From positions 57,260,209-57,324,208 of the forward strand of contig OX375882.1 in NCBI GenBank assembly GCA_947359465.1: 64,000 nucleotides of DNA, given 5' to 3'. Below the pieces are notes generated by a model, which saw nothing but the letters and a program-made list of their open reading frames with translations, made no database searches and was not told the DNA's origin. A program made the position numbers and the translations under genes. The stretch is from Metellina segmentata (taxonomy: Eukaryota; Arthropoda; Arachnida; Araneae; Tetragnathidae). Of the stretch, positions 32,640 through 44,884 are shown one piece after another (position 1 is the stretch's first letter; the number at the start of each line of letters is the position of its first letter).

Positions 32640-33845
32640 GCGTTGGAGATGCAAATGGTCATATTTTCAGATTCGTTTGAGTAAGGGCCACACGCAAGGC
32701 AGCTCTAAAACACGTTGTATACCGGGGCATAAAAGGACATCCTGTAGAACATCAAATTTATTTCTACTCATGCTGTTGTGTTGGTGACATCATTTTACAT
32801 TGAGTTATCCTCGGAAAAAAGTTCCTAAGCAATTTAAGAAACTGGTAGAGTTTGACAGAGGTCGAGTTATTGGCCTCCGAGAAGGTGGATGGTCTAAAAT
32901 CCGGGTTGCGCAACATATTGGTTGTAGTGACGTTATTGTTGCACGCTGTTGGCAATGGTGGATTCAACAAGGCACATGCCAGCGTAAACCAGATTGAGGA
33001 AGACCTAGAGAAACCGGACCTAGAGAGGATCTACGTGTTGTAAGACATGTACGTACTGATCCAACAGCCACTGTTGCAGACATCCAACGGGTAGTGGGAG
33101 GCTCTGTCGATGATACAATAAGTGATCGCACCATTTCTCGATGGTGTCATGACGCTTGACTAAATTCATGTAGATCGTAACGACTATTACCTTTAAAAGC
33201 ATTGCATCGCCGTCAAAGACTGGAATGGGGCTATGCCAGACGGACATGGGGCGTTAAATGGCATCGCGTGGATTTCAATGACGAATCCCGCTTCTGTCTG
33301 GGTGCGGACGACAATGCAATGCATGTTTGAAGGCAACGTGGACAGCGCCAAGATTCAAGGGTTTGTTGATCAGAGTCACACGTCTAGAAGATCTGGTGTC
33401 ATGGTGTGGGGTGCAATTGCTTATGATGCCAAATCACCTGTGGTATTTGTTACGGGCTCTTCGACAGGCCAGCGTTATGTACAAGAAGTTTTACTGTCAG
33501 TTACGCTCCCACTCCTGAACTCCCAGGTTCAAGACAATGCTCGACCTTATATTGCTGCCGCCTCTAGAGCGTGTCTACGACACAACGATATCTTACCATG
33601 GCCGGCATACTCACCGGACTTGTCCCCGATGGAGAGTGTATCGTATACCATTGGACGAGATGTTACCACTCCACCCGTACCGCGTAATCTGCTGTAATTG
33701 CGTGACAGGGTTCAAGAAGCATCGGATGGGCTTTCGACGGACTTCGTAAAGATATGTATGTACCGCGTGGCATGCTGCATTAGAAATAATGGCGGTTATA
33801 CGCCACACTGAATGATACCATTTTTTGAATTTTCTCAATAAAGTT
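32640..33845 (+). pseudogene. Tc1-like transposase, broken (second subfamily)
   Basis: Reading frames together cover most of a Tc1/mariner transposase. The N-terminal helix-turn-helix region is FKKLVEFDRGRVIGLREGGW...VAQHIG (32821 on). Then come RVVRHVRTDPTATVADIQ, WHRVDFNDESRFCL with the first catalytic Asp, HTSRRSGVMVWGAIAY, QDNARPY with the second Asp, and LPWPAYSPDLSPMES with the final Glu. There are at least three frame changes and several stops (TGA after QRKPD; TGA after DNAMHV). Between the second Asp and Glu are 32 residues, fewer than the usual 34. No clear terminal repeats were found, so the limits are approximate. Confidence 0.85.
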
Positions 33846-33899
33846 TGCATATTTCAGTCTCAAATTTTAATCCTTTACTCATTCATAAGCACTTTACCA

Positions 33900-34620
33900 A
33901 CATTGTAAATTTCATAGATAGAGTTGGTAGAGTAAGATTTTATTTATTTTCGTTCACCAAGTCTATCCCTTCCTTGACACGGTTTGTAATATTCAACTGT
34001 AGATTTCACTCTGCCGCAGTAAGACTAAAATTATAGAGGTTCAAATTAAAAATATATATATAGACTATTTGATTCGTATACGAAGTCCCCCACCTTAAGA
34101 AGTCGTTTATTCCACACTTCCAGAGTGAAAATATATTTAGCAAGTTTCACATGGAAATTTAAAACAAACAGAGAAATCAATTCTATTTTTTTTGTTCACT
34201 AAGCTTGGAAGTCGTTAATTCCACCTCTTCCAGAGTAAGACTAAATTTAGCGAGTTTCAAATGAACAGTTAAATAAAATAGAGTAACCGATTCTATTTTT
34301 TCGTTCACAAAGCTTAAAAAATGTTGATTTCACTTTCCAGAGTGAGACTACATTTAGCGAGTTTCAAACGAACATTTTAATAAAATAGAGCAACCGATTT
34401 CATTTTTTCGTTCACAAAGCTTGGAAAGAGTTGATTTCACTTCTTCCAGAGTGAGACTACATTTAACGAGTTTCACATGAAAATTTAAAAAAAAAAAATA
34501 GATTATACGATTCTATATTTTTTGTTCACTATGCTTAGAAGTCGTGGATTTCACCTTTATCAGTGTAAGACTACATGTAGCGAGTTTCAGATGAACATTT
34601 AAAAAAATTGAGTAATTGAT
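33900..34620. repeat. ~110-bp tandem array
   Basis: Five to six units carry 'ttttt.gttcacaaagctt', 'ttgatttcacttcttccagagtgagac' and 'atttagcgagtttcaaatgaacat'. The GTTCAC mark falls at 34194, 34303, 34410 and 34524, giving periods of 109, 107 and 114. The first unit (33900-34060) and the last are decayed. Confidence 0.85.
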
Positions 34621-36140
34621 TCCACTTTCAAAAGTCTATCACTTCCATAACTCAGTTTGCAGTATTCAACCATTGATTTTCTTTTCCATGGTGGAGCTAC
34701 ATTTGGAGCTCCATGTGAAAATAAAAATATACAGCAAATTCGTTTGATGAATTGATAACAGAGAAATAACATTAAACGGTTTAGTAGATTGAGTCGGATG
34801 AATGGCAAAAGACAATCACTGAGAATAAAATTTTGATTATGTAGATGGATGGCTAAAATAATAGCAAAGAATAAAACTTACTGTCAAAATGCCTATAAAG
34901 TTAAATAAAATGTTTGAATGACATAAAAGTTTACAATAAATGTACAAACTGGAAGTAAAAGTAGTAAACCGCTTTCATAAATAACTGAAATGAGACAAAA
35001 GATTATAAGTTGCTCCATGAGTCTGCAAAAAATAATTATTTATGGGGTTGAAAACGATTCCAAGCAATGCTCAAATACATTTGGAAACCAAACAATTCTT
35101 TCAAAAACGCAAATGAAAATGTTTTCATAAGTAATAGAAATGACAATAAAGGTAAAGGTGCTCAAGAATCTGTAAAAAAAAAATATATATATATTTTTTT
35201 AAGGGTTTGAGAATGTTTTCGAACTATACTCAAAATACATTTCAAAATTTCCAACAAAATAATTATTTTGATAAAGTATTCCATACGAAGGAAATGATTG
35301 TTAGCGGAAATTATATTTTTCGGATCCTTTGATGAGGAGTACAAACCATGTATTTAAACAAGGACTACAAATATCTGGGACAGATAAATATGTTAATTTT
35401 TTTAAAGTATTAACAAATTGAGGGATAAGAAATGAGATTATGTGAAAATTGAGTAAAATTGAGTTCTCTATAGATTATTAAAAATAGTACACGATTTCCG
35501 TCAAAACGCATTTGAGTAAAAAGCATTTGAGGCATTTAGTTTTATCGATTGTCTAAACTTAATGATGACTTTAAATTTTGAGCTCTCGATTAACAAGATA
35601 AAATTCCTTTCTGCCATCAAGCATCATATTGATTTTTCATGGAACAATTACGTAACAGATGTCGATAAAAATAAACGTAACTCAAACGTTTTATGAGAAT
35701 TGCAAAAATGTTATAGCATAGTATTTATACATGAGTTGCTCAAAAGAAATATTGACAACCTGTAGATATGCCACTACTAATAGCTTGTAAAAAGTGAGTA
35801 ATTATAATATTGGATTTCAGATACTGAAAATTGGCTTACAAAACAGAAACTATAAATGATAATAAAACGCGCGTAGGTACATTAGTTGTGGAAAGCAAAA
35901 AAATGTTACACACACAGGAAATTATCGACGTTCAAAGAATTACTTGACTAGATAAAAAGATGTAAGCCTTTGTTAAATTGATATTAAAAAATTAAATCGT
36001 CCGAAACAACGATTAATGAAGATTAAAAACATCGTCAATGGCCGCTTCGGTAGAACAACTCATCCACCATGAAAGAAATGGCTTGACTTAACATTTACGC
36101 TGAGGTGCTTAGACTTTTTCAAAGATCTCCAGGAACAGAA
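34621..36140. other. No gene identified
   Basis: About 1.5 kb of AT-rich DNA with short A/T and TA runs (35170-35200). No repeat, frame or RNA gene recognised. Confidence 0.45.
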
Positions 36141-36260
36141 TAGAGTCCCTTAAAAATTCTATTGCTAATTTCCTTTGAATAGAGTCCCTTGAAAAATTAT
36201 ATTGCTCATTTCCTTAGAACAGAGTCCCTTGAAAAATTATATTGAACAAGATCAAAATTG
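36141..36260. repeat. 39-40-bp tandem repeat, three units
   Basis: AGAGTCCCTT starts at 36142, 36181 and 36221, each followed by 'gaaaaattatattgctcatttcctt' or a variant. Confidence 0.85.
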
Positions 36261-36741
36261 AATAGAAGCCATGTCAGTAAGGCTGTAAGCGTTAAGGGGG
36301 AATTATGCAGGTGAATCCCTGTTTTAGCAAAGGATATATTTCTGGAATGAAGAAGTAAAGGATCTGACACATTTATATCAGAAGCAATGGTTATATTTTT
36401 CATTTCGTGAACTACAACAACGAACTTTTGATACATTACGATATGTGTTATCCATCAACGTTGTCTGGTAAGCTTTAAAACTTTATTTCTAAAGGGTACC
36501 TTTTTCGATGATCCAAAAAATAATGGTCATTATAGTGATGGATGACTTTCTTTCAACAGACATTGAAACAAATGTAATTCTATCCATTGTTTACGAAATA
36601 AAAAATTGAATGACATTATACGAGCATTTAGGGTTGAAAAGAGAAAGTTTATTTTCTTGCCGGAGGTCCTTTTCATTCTTTCCGAGTAATTTCAATACGC
36701 AATGTTTTGGTATTTGCTAAGACATTACTTAAAACTAATAA

Positions 36742-36905
36742 AATTTAGTTTTACCCAATAAATCCATTGATCAAGACAGTCAATAATCAACTGTCATCCA
36801 GTTTGCTCCGTAAAAAATGTTACATGACTAATAAACTTAGTTTTACCCAATAATCCATTCATCAAGACATTCAATAATCAACTGCCATCCAGTTTGCTTG
36901 GTAAA
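36742..36905. repeat. 92-bp tandem duplication
   Basis: The block 'ttagttttacccaataa.tccatt.atcaagac' occurs at 36745 and 36837. Both copies end 'catccagtttgct..gtaaaaaa'. Confidence 0.9.
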
Positions 36906-37490
36906 AAAGTTTGGTAAAAAAACCTTAAATTTAAAACTCTCTCATTGATTCTGCGAGGACAAAATATTACCAAGTTAAACATTACGATCTAATTAGACGT
37001 ATTGAGTAAAGGGTCATCGTGTACAGTGAGAACCTTTGTTTCAATAGAGATTATCAACTTTTTAGTGGATCAAGAAAAGTTTAACCCATTCAAACATTAT
37101 AGTTCAAATTATGAATCATCCGCCATTTGCTATCTAGTTAAAACTTGTCTTGAAACGTGTGAACTTCAGTTGACTGTCTGGTTTGCTTTCAACTGGTCAC
37201 GATATGCATGCATATGTTTGGTTTTTAGACATAGGATAATTGAAAACATAAAGTAGTTCAATATAAAATAGTTAATAACATTAAATAGTTAAAAAATGAG
37301 TGGTCTGAAAGTGTTATGCTACCATTTTCAGAACTGTATCCGAAGCATGATTGTCTTTGGAACCACCGACTGGATAAATATAAAAATAAAGATGCAAGAG
37401 GAAATGCTTTGGGTTGTCAGAGAAATGGAAATGACCGGTCTTACTAGTGCTGATTGGATAAACAAAATCAAGTTAAGATTTTTTCTCATG
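36906..37490. other. No gene identified
   Basis: An 84-codon frame (37002-37256) and the start of a 114-codon frame (37296) are present. Neither shows a domain, and the second runs into the MITE. Treated as chance. Confidence 0.4.
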
Positions 37491-37493
37491 TTA

Positions 37494-37934
37494 GGCCCGG
37501 TGAACACATCCGGTTTTTCAACGTGCGGCGCCGCTGCTGCAACGCAAGTGCGGTCTGAGATACATTCGATCCAATGGAGTAGTGCACACATGCCTCAGGA
37601 GCCGCTGCGGCGACGTACGTCCAACTTGCGTGCAATTTGAACCGCAATTCCTCACGGCGCCGCAGCTCGCCGCACACGCTTCTACCTTGTTTTCATAAAT
37701 AAATGGAATATAAATAATAATTAATAAATGGTTGTATCCGGTAACGTCTATTTTGTGTCAAAATATACTATTTTTACACCAAGTAAGTGAAATAAACATG
37801 TTTTCTTCGAAAGAATATTTATTGCAAATGGCACGAAATGAGTACTTGCGTCAATTCACAATTATGTGTGCATGGTTGGGCTTCGGTGCCGCAGCGGCGC
37901 CGCACGTTGAAAAACCGGATGTGTGCACAGGGCC
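37494..37934 (+). mobile_element. Harbinger-like MITE, copy A
   Basis: Ends GGCCCGGTGAACACATCCGG and, inverted at the right, GGCCCTGTGCACACATCCGG. Flanked by TTA at 37491-37493 and 37935-37937. Inside each end are GC-rich blocks with the palindrome GCGGCGCCGC, in strong contrast to the AT-rich middle. Three-base TTA/TAA duplications and GGCC ends fit PIF/Harbinger. The frames inside, rich in Ala and Arg, are not transposase. Confidence 0.8.
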
Positions 37935-38130
37935 TTAGAGAATTGTTTTTAGTTCTTTTAACAAAACTGCTTCTATCGGAACAATTTCACGCACAACTGC
38001 CTTTCGACGCCATTTTTAAATTGAAACCATTGATCATGTTTCTATTGAAATGTGTGAACAAAAACTGATTCAACTTTTGTCGATCAACTAAAATCGGTCA
38101 ATTAAACTTGATTCGTGATAACGCGCCTTA
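37935..38130 (+). repeat. Duplicated spacer, copy 1
   Basis: This 196-bp stretch (ttagagaattgtttttag ... gataacgcgcctta) recurs almost unchanged at 38589-38784, an offset of exactly 654. It contains no element of its own and marks a tandem duplication between MITE copies. Confidence 0.95.
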
Positions 38131-38131
38131 A

Positions 38132-38588
38132 GGCTTGGTGCACACATCCGATTTTTCAACCGTGCGGCGCCGCTGCGTTTCCACTGTGGCGCCGAATCCC
38201 AACTATGCACACACAACAGTGAAATGACGCAAGTACTCATTTCACTCCATTTGCGATAGATGTCTATAGAAGAAAACGAGTTTATTGCGCTTACTTGGTG
38301 TACAAAAAATATATTTTGAAACAAAATAGACGTTTTACTGGATACATATATTTATTAATTATTATTTATATTCCATTTATTTATGAAAACTAGGTACTTG
38401 AGACCGGAGAAAGCGTATGCGGCGAGCTGCGGCGCCGTGGGGAACTGTGCCGCAGCAAATTGCACTAAAAGTGGACGAGTGGCACCGGATGTATGTGTGC
38501 ACTACTCAATTGTATCTAATGTATCAGACCGCACTTGCGTAGCCGCAGCGGCGCCGCACGTTGAAAAACCGGATGTGTGCACAGGGCC
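38132..38588 (-). mobile_element. Harbinger-like MITE, copy B (hybrid flanks)
   Basis: Inverted relative to copy A. The left flank is TAA (38129-38131) but the right flank is TTA (38589-38591), unlike A (TTA/TTA). The right end and everything after it match copy A's right flank. The copy therefore carries the left end of copy C and the right end of A. Confidence 0.85.
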
Positions 38589-38784
38589 TTAGAGAATTGT
38601 TTTTAGTTCTTTTAACAAAACTGCTTCTATCGGAACAATTTCACGCACAACTGCTTTTCGACGCCATTTTTAAATTGAAACCATTGATCATGTTTCTATT
38701 GAAATGTGTGAACAAAAACTGATTCAAATTTTGTCGATCAACTAAAATCGGTCAATTAAACTTGATTCGTGATAACGCGCCTTA
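38589..38784 (+). repeat. Duplicated spacer, copy 2
   Basis: Second copy of 37935-38130, differing by only a few bases (for example 'ctgcttttcgacg' for 'ctgcctttcgacg'). Confidence 0.95.
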
Positions 38785-38785
38785 A

Positions 38786-39223
38786 GGCTTGGTGCACACA
38801 TCCGATTTTTCAACCGTGCGGCGCCGCTGCGTTTCCACTGTGGTGATCACAACAGTGAAATGACGCAAGTACTCATTTCACTCCATTTGCGATAGATGTC
38901 TATCGAAGAAAACGAGTTTATTGTGGTTACTTGGTGTACAAAAAATATATTTTGAAACAAAATAGACGTTTTACTGGATACATATATTTATTAATTATTA
39001 TTTATATTCCATTTACTTATGAAAACTAGGTACTTGAGACCGGAGAAAGTGTATGCGGTGAGCTGCGGCACCGTGGGGAACTGCGGAACAAATTGCACGC
39101 AAAGTGGACGTGCGGCACCGGATGTATGTGTGCACTACTCAATTGCATCTAATGTATCTCAGACCGCACTTGCGTAGCCGCAGCGGCGCCGCACGTTGAA
39201 AAACCGGATGTGTGCATCGGGCC
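38786..39223 (-). mobile_element. Harbinger-like MITE, copy C
   Basis: Same orientation as B. Flanked by TAA on both sides (38783-38785 and 39224-39226), so it looks like the original insertion at this site. It lacks about 20 bp present in B near the left end ('gtggtgatcacaacag' here, longer in B). Confidence 0.85.
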
Positions 39224-39324
39224 TAAGACTTCGTTCAGTGTAACACGTGATTAAAAAATATTTTCAAGCTGGATGTGTTTTGGGCATTAAATTGTTATCA
39301 TTGGTTCTTAGCGATAGGAAATAT

Positions 39325-39610
39325 GCACACATATTGTCGCTCATTCCTTATTCATAATTTTAAATTATTTAAGCGAAAGGGTTGGTTGGCTTTGGGGTTT
39401 TATGGCGCAAGTGCCATATGAGGTCATGCTGTGTCAGACATAAAGACATACAATATCAAGTAATAGACACCATACAATGAACATTTGATTGACAGGGAAC
39501 ATAGATATACACCCAGAGAGTAATGCTTCTGATAGGAATCAAACCTGCGCCGCCTACACCTCGAAGGTTGCTAGCGAAGTTGGTATACCCACTGAACCAC
39601 AACAGCTCCT
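39325..39610 (-). mobile_element. SINE-D with 11-bp target duplication
   Basis: Flanked by ATAGGAAATAT at 39314-39324 and 39611-39621. In the head orientation: 'gctgttgtggttcagtggg' (A-box position), 'gctagcaaccttcgagg' and 'gcaggtttgattcc' (B-box position). The body ends in 'gcgccataaaacccc'. This is the best-defined SINE-D copy, about 286 bp. Confidence 0.75.
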
Positions 39611-39621
39611 ATAGGAAATAT

Positions 39622-41215
39622 TGATCATAACAATACAATTATCAAGTAAATATTTTACATTTGCTATTTTGACACAAGATTAACTAAATCCAAACCTTTC
39701 TTTGTCTACATGTTTAGTCTGCTACCTAGCATATAAATAAATCAAGTTAAAATATCTTTAGAGCACCTGTATTATATTTAATACAAAGCTGTTTTAACTG
39801 TTTAAAATATGAAGCAACAACAAATTTTTAATGTCCATAGCACTTGCATTAAGGTATTCAGCACCGAGCATTCAAGTCGTGATATTGAGTAGAAAAATAC
39901 ACAAACTGTTTGAAATATTTGTATAAAACTTAAATAAATCTGCTTTATAAAAGCATTAAATTGACTGTCCTTAATATGATTTTGTAAATTTAAATGAATG
40001 GAAATTGAACATTGAATCCTTCATTTATTTAGTGCTTTTGTTTAACAGATATAAATTGAGCATGATTATGCTGCTCTAGAAAACATTAAATAAGACTGGG
40101 TAAAGCAATGTGGTAAAATATTCAAACTAGCACTGCTCAATCCTTTATATTAAAAGTGTTTTTTTTCCACCAAGGGTTCTGTTTTGAATTAAACTCGCGG
40201 AATTAAAGTTTACCTCCCAATGTATGTTCTAAGTTTACGATTCCTCCAGTATCGAATGATTAAATATTTATTCCATTTAAATGTAGGAAAAGCTAAAACC
40301 ATTCGTTTGAATATTAACTGCATTTATGAAAGTATGTTTAATTCTGAATCATGACTAAAGTGCTAAGACAACTGCAATTTCTTAGAAACTGCAAATTGAA
40401 ATATTTAAATAGTAGTTACAGAAAATAAATTAAGCCCCAACGTTTTAAATTTATTATTATCATATTATTTTAAATTAATACATTACTTAGTATTAAAGCA
40501 CTTAAAATTAATTTGAATCTTTAAATAACTATTAAATCTCCTGAGAGAGAAACAATGTAATATAACTTGCAACTTAACCAAATTATTACTGATGTTTTAT
40601 AAAAAAATAAATTATTAAGATTATTCAATTTTATTTAAATCTCTTCTTGCAAACTTATAAAAATACCAAAGGACTAACTTTTAAAGCTTTGGTGAATGTG
40701 AGTCTTAAACATCAACTTGAAAGTATTAAAATTTATACTTTTATTTATATCCTTTCGTGTAGTTTGTACTTTTAAGAGGATTGTCCCATTTGTATAAAAA
40801 TGTCTTTGAGCTTCGATGAGAATTGAACTTTAAATATTTAACTAATTTAACTATGCCCATGAGTTAATCTGTTAACGTATTTGATATTTCTACGAAATCC
40901 CTTAGCTATTCATTATGAGAATTTTGTAACTAAAAGATAGAATTAATAACATACAGAAATACGTTTAAAAGATGTATACATAATTACAAATAAATCTGAA
41001 AACAGCTTTAAAAGATCACTTACTTTATTAGATTAAAATAGTTCAGAGCAGTTTTGAGTTATATGTATTCAGACATTTTGTTTGATGCTCGCTGTGTGTT
41101 AGTATGTCACTACTAGTATGCTCACTAGCCTTCTTCAGATTTAGCATCCAATAATAATTTTAAATTTCATTAGTTTATTAATATAAAATCTAATTATAAT
41201 AATGTATAAATTAAT
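39622..41215. other. No gene identified
   Basis: About 1.6 kb of very AT-rich DNA, no open frame of note, no recognised repeat. Confidence 0.5.
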
Positions 41216-41430
41216 CGGCTTGTTGGTCTAGGTGCTTACTTCTGGTTCGAATCCAGGGTAGGGGATGGATGTTCGCCCGTCTTAAATGAATATGTAGCTT
41301 CTCAGTAAACGGGATGTGCTAAGAATGTGAGTCGTAACGCTGGATAACTCGCATCTTACTCCCATGGTAACAGAGAGTGGTTCACAAACCCTTACTTGTA
41401 GTGCTATGATGAATGATATTAAATCGGCAT
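41216..41430 (+). mobile_element. SINE-B
   Basis: Head 'cggcttgttggtctaggtgc' (partly deleted) followed by 'tctggttcgaatccagggt', a good B box. The body ('atggatgttcgcccgtc', 'ggatgtgctaagaatgtgag', 'taacagagagtggttcacaaa') differs from the SINE-B at 49775, so head and body have been combined in more than one way. Confidence 0.6.
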
Positions 41431-41447
41431 TGAATTGTGGGTAGGGG

Positions 41448-41560
41448 TAGTTAAATTAACGTCACACTGGAGCAATACAATTGAATATTGGTCCGGGATT
41501 AACCCCGAACGGAAAGATCCAAAGAACACACTTCGTGATTTTAAACCATTTCACTTGCAG
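41448..41560 (-). mobile_element. SINE-A 3' fragment
   Basis: 'aaattaacgtcacactggagc', 'attggtccgggattaacccc' and 'cgtgattttaaacca' are SINE-A blocks in the minus orientation. 5'-truncated. Confidence 0.75.
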
Positions 41561-41751
41561 TTGTGCCAATCGTATTCTGTACATCCAACAACTGCTCTGG
41601 AGCATATTCTTTTTACTTTCTTACGGATAAGTAAAAAGCTAAAACAGAAGCGAACAGTACCGACCATGAAAGGCGACTGAAGCTGATCCTGGATTTCAAA
41701 AAGGAGATGAAAACCAAGGTCATCTGAATGAGTTTGCATAATCTACACTCA

Positions 41752-41975
41752 TAGAAACCAGTACATTTGACATAGATTGAGTTTGATTCAGATAATTGGA
41801 TTGTATCTTTTCATACAGATTACACAGAAACCTGAATATCTGACACAAATTATAAGTTTGCACCAGAAGATGAAATTACATCATCTGTTTTCACAGAAAC
41901 CGGCCCTTCTGACATAGAGAATGGTCTGCTACATGTGATGGAATTGCATCTTCGGTACATCTGACTCAGACAATG
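41752..41975. repeat. Degenerate ~90-bp tandem repeat
   Basis: Repeated 'agaaacc.g....tctgacataga' and 'gat..aattgcatcttc' blocks in two to three decayed units. Marginal. Confidence 0.45.
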
Positions 41976-42456
41976 AGTCGATAAGAAACGATTAAACTAA
42001 CCTCGCTATTCCAAAGCATTCATTTGCTAAAAAATATTTGATACGGATTAAAGCACAAAATTAAAAGAGGTGACTGAATTCAATTTAAAAATCCCTCGAA
42101 TTCGCTGTATGTAAATATATGGTCTTACCAAAATGTTATTTCATTATTTTTTTTATTTGGAATAATACACGTTATATTTATTCATGTAATAAAATCTTTA
42201 AACTCGTAAAAATATAATTGCTTTTTACTTTCATATGTGCATTAACTTCTAATGTCACATTAGGGATAAAAAAATTCGGTTTTATGAAGAAATATATGTC
42301 TTCCAATAACTTCCACGCAATAACCGACGTTCCACTTTATATTATTCCATATTTCACTGTAAATACTTAATTATGCTGCCGCATATTTGGTTTTACTCAT
42401 AAAACCTTGATATGCTACATATCTATAATCAGATCAAAATTTTTCACCCAAATATA
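41976..42456. other. No gene identified
   Basis: AT-rich sequence between the degenerate repeat and the Tc1 derivative. Nothing recognised. Confidence 0.4.
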
Positions 42457-43026
42457 CACTACTCCTCAATAATGGATCGGACAGCAAGATGTGATGGCAT
42501 GAAGGAAATATTACATGCTTTAATAGGGGGATGGTCCCCGGACGTGCTGCAATTACACTAGAAACCCTTCTGTGCATATTTTCAACAAGTTTTAGATTCA
42601 CAGCTATGAGTATGTGTTGCCCTTCCTGCTGCAAGAATGTCGCCAGCTTAGTTGTAGATTTCGAACGGGGTTCCCTGGTTCTTAAGCGTTGCTCTAACTC
42701 GTCCCACAAATGTTATATGGGGTTCAGGTGGGGACTATGAGGAGGCCAGGGAAGACGTTTAGCATACATATATTGATACCACTGCTCGTCAGAGTCTGCA
42801 ATATAACATGGAGCGTTGTCGTCTGGAAGTAACATTCATCCATTCAATAAAATTGCCAGTGCGCAGGAAGAACCTGATTGTCCAAAATGTTCATGTTGGC
42901 GTCAGCGTTAAATTGACCAGGAACAACATGCAAAGGTCCCAGGCCATACCACGAAAAACACCCCCTGACAAGTAGTCGGATTTTATACAAATCCGATGGC
43001 GTCCGGTTCATTATTGTAGGGGAGTG
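42457..43026 (-). pseudogene. 570-bp Tc1-like deletion derivative, both ends present
   Basis: The terminal inverted repeats are CACTACTCCTCAATAATGG on the left and, complemented, CACTCCCCTACAATAATG on the right. TA flanks both sides (42455-42456, 43027-43028). On the minus strand the 5' end passes from the terminal repeat, through about 30 bp, straight into GCFSWYGLGPLHVVPGQFNAD, skipping the N-terminal DNA-binding domain and the first catalytic Asp. It then continues through the second-Asp region to LWDELEQRLRTREP and STTKLATFLQQ. Several stops and frame changes; it could only have been moved by a transposase supplied elsewhere. Confidence 0.9.
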
Positions 43027-43028
43027 TA

Positions 43029-43614
43029 TAATAGTACGCCCACGTTCAATGCAATTTCCGACAGAGAATCCGAATTCACATTGGTATACAAACGACATAA
43101 ATTATAATTTAAACTCCTATAGGGATTGCTTTTAAACTTGTTCAATTTATTATTCTCCCCACATTCAAACTTTTGAATTGCGAGGATTATTAAGAAAGAT
43201 CCTGTTAATACCTCTGATTTTAATCGTCTCGCCGTTATAATCCAACAGATGAGATAAAATCGCTTTCAAGGAAGTAAGCTCCTTAGCCAAGGAAAGGAAC
43301 TTTCGCCGAGAGCCCATTCTGATAAAAGTCGGGGTATTAAAATGAATATTGAATCAATATTTATTCAAAAGAGTGACCTCTTTCCTCTGACGCCAAATCA
43401 AATGTCTCTTTGAGTCAGAGTTCAGTTAAAAGAGGTTCTGGAGAAAAATGAATTGAGACTTTTATGTAATGTATTATTACTTTTTAGTGAATAAAACTGA
43501 TATAATAGGGAATAATTGCAAAGTCAAATGAAGGTATTGAATGAATATAATTTATAAATTAGATATATTTCTTGCTTTAAAGAAACATACTTTAGAAATC
43601 TAATATATAAAGAA
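43029..43614. other. No gene identified
   Basis: AT-rich sequence, no repeat or frame recognised. Confidence 0.4.
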
Positions 43615-43705
43615 ACAATTTTAGTAACATATAACACAGGACAGTTTTAGTATCATATATACCACATAACAGTTTTAGTAACATGTATAACCCAAAACAG
43701 TCTTA
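43615..43705. repeat. 26-28-bp tandem repeat
   Basis: TTAGTAACATATA-like blocks start at 43621, 43647 and 43675, each preceded by 'acagtt' or 'caattt'. Confidence 0.75.
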
Positions 43706-43839
43706 TTGACAGTACTATTGATTTGAGAATATTTATATATCAATAGTACCTAATTACTTTAAAAATATCTTTATAAATAACACGATTGTTAGTTTGTGTT
43801 CGAATATTGGTTTATTTCAACAAACCGGTACTAATCATC

Positions 43840-44070
43840 ATGTTGGTTATCTCGACGAGGTATCTCGTCATTAACAAGACATACATAATTTTATTCGACT
43901 AGATATGTCGTCATTAAAATAAAACATGATAACGATCATTAGAAGAAAATTTACTATATCTTGATTTGTCATAAAAAAGTCAGCATATTCTGATGACGGA
44001 GACATCTTGTTTTAACACACTTGTTCTTATCTTGATGGACGAGATATCTCGTCAAAACTACTTGAAGAGT
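43840..44070 (+). repeat. P element copy
   Basis: Starts 'catgttggttatctcgacgagg', has 'tcgtcattaacaagac', 'tcataaaaaagtcagcatattc' and 'tcttgatgg', then a perfect GACGAGATATCTCGTC (44038-44053), and ends 'aaaactacttgaagagttaat'. Same order as 1201-1516 without its SINE. About 230 bp. Confidence 0.75.
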
Positions 44071-44884
44071 TAATGAATGTTTATGTAGACTTCACATGTG
44101 ATGTTAGCACTTCGTAATATTGGAAAATACGTCATAAAAGGAAGATATTGCTAGATTGATCCTATAGTTTGATTTGACTCGACTCTAACGTGCCAAAAAA
44201 TTTTAAAAATTAATAGTGCATTTTTTATTATTATAAAATTTTTTGTAAATTTGTAAGTATATTTTGTTAAATAATTATTCTTTTGTATGTAATGATTTTC
44301 AACTTCATAAATATAATTGCAAATAAACACAAAATGTGAATGGTAGTAGTTGTTCGAAAAAGTACTCAAGACATATGCTGGACATTAAAACTGTTCAGAA
44401 ACTATAAGTAAAATAATGAAGGCGCCAGACGAAGAAAATTCAAAGGTCGACGCAGGAGTAATTTCTTTCTTAAAACTGAGATTTCCAATGCAAATATAGT
44501 CATTTGACCGTGGTTCAAAATTTAAAGGTCTTATCCTCGGTTCCTCCCCTTCAGAATTCATATCATGCTCCAGAGCGTGCACTTGTATAGAGTTAACTCT
44601 GGGTTTGAGAAAGATAATTTATTACATTCCTGATATATTTCACACTTTACCTGAATAAATTAAAATTCAATTACAATCAAACTCGACCCATTTTACCCAA
44701 AATGGAATGTAAATTACGGAATTTTAAAATATTTAAGATTCTATACTTGAAGTACTAATCATTTTCTTCAGTGCCTGGTCAATTAAACACCATTTTTATG
44801 ACACTCTAAACGTAGATTCGTGAGCCTGGTTAACCATGGGGAAGTGATCATGTTACACCTCACATTCATAACATCATGATAGGC
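44071..44884. other. No gene identified
   Basis: About 44495-44560 is a small SINE-A scrap on the plus strand ('catttgaccgtggttcaaaat', 'cctcggttcc'). The rest is AT-rich and unassigned. Confidence 0.45.

Noticed and set aside
37296..38592. Ala- and Arg-rich frames (114, 87, 78 and 69 codons)
   Set aside because: They translate the GC-rich ends of the Harbinger-like MITEs and recur because the MITE does.
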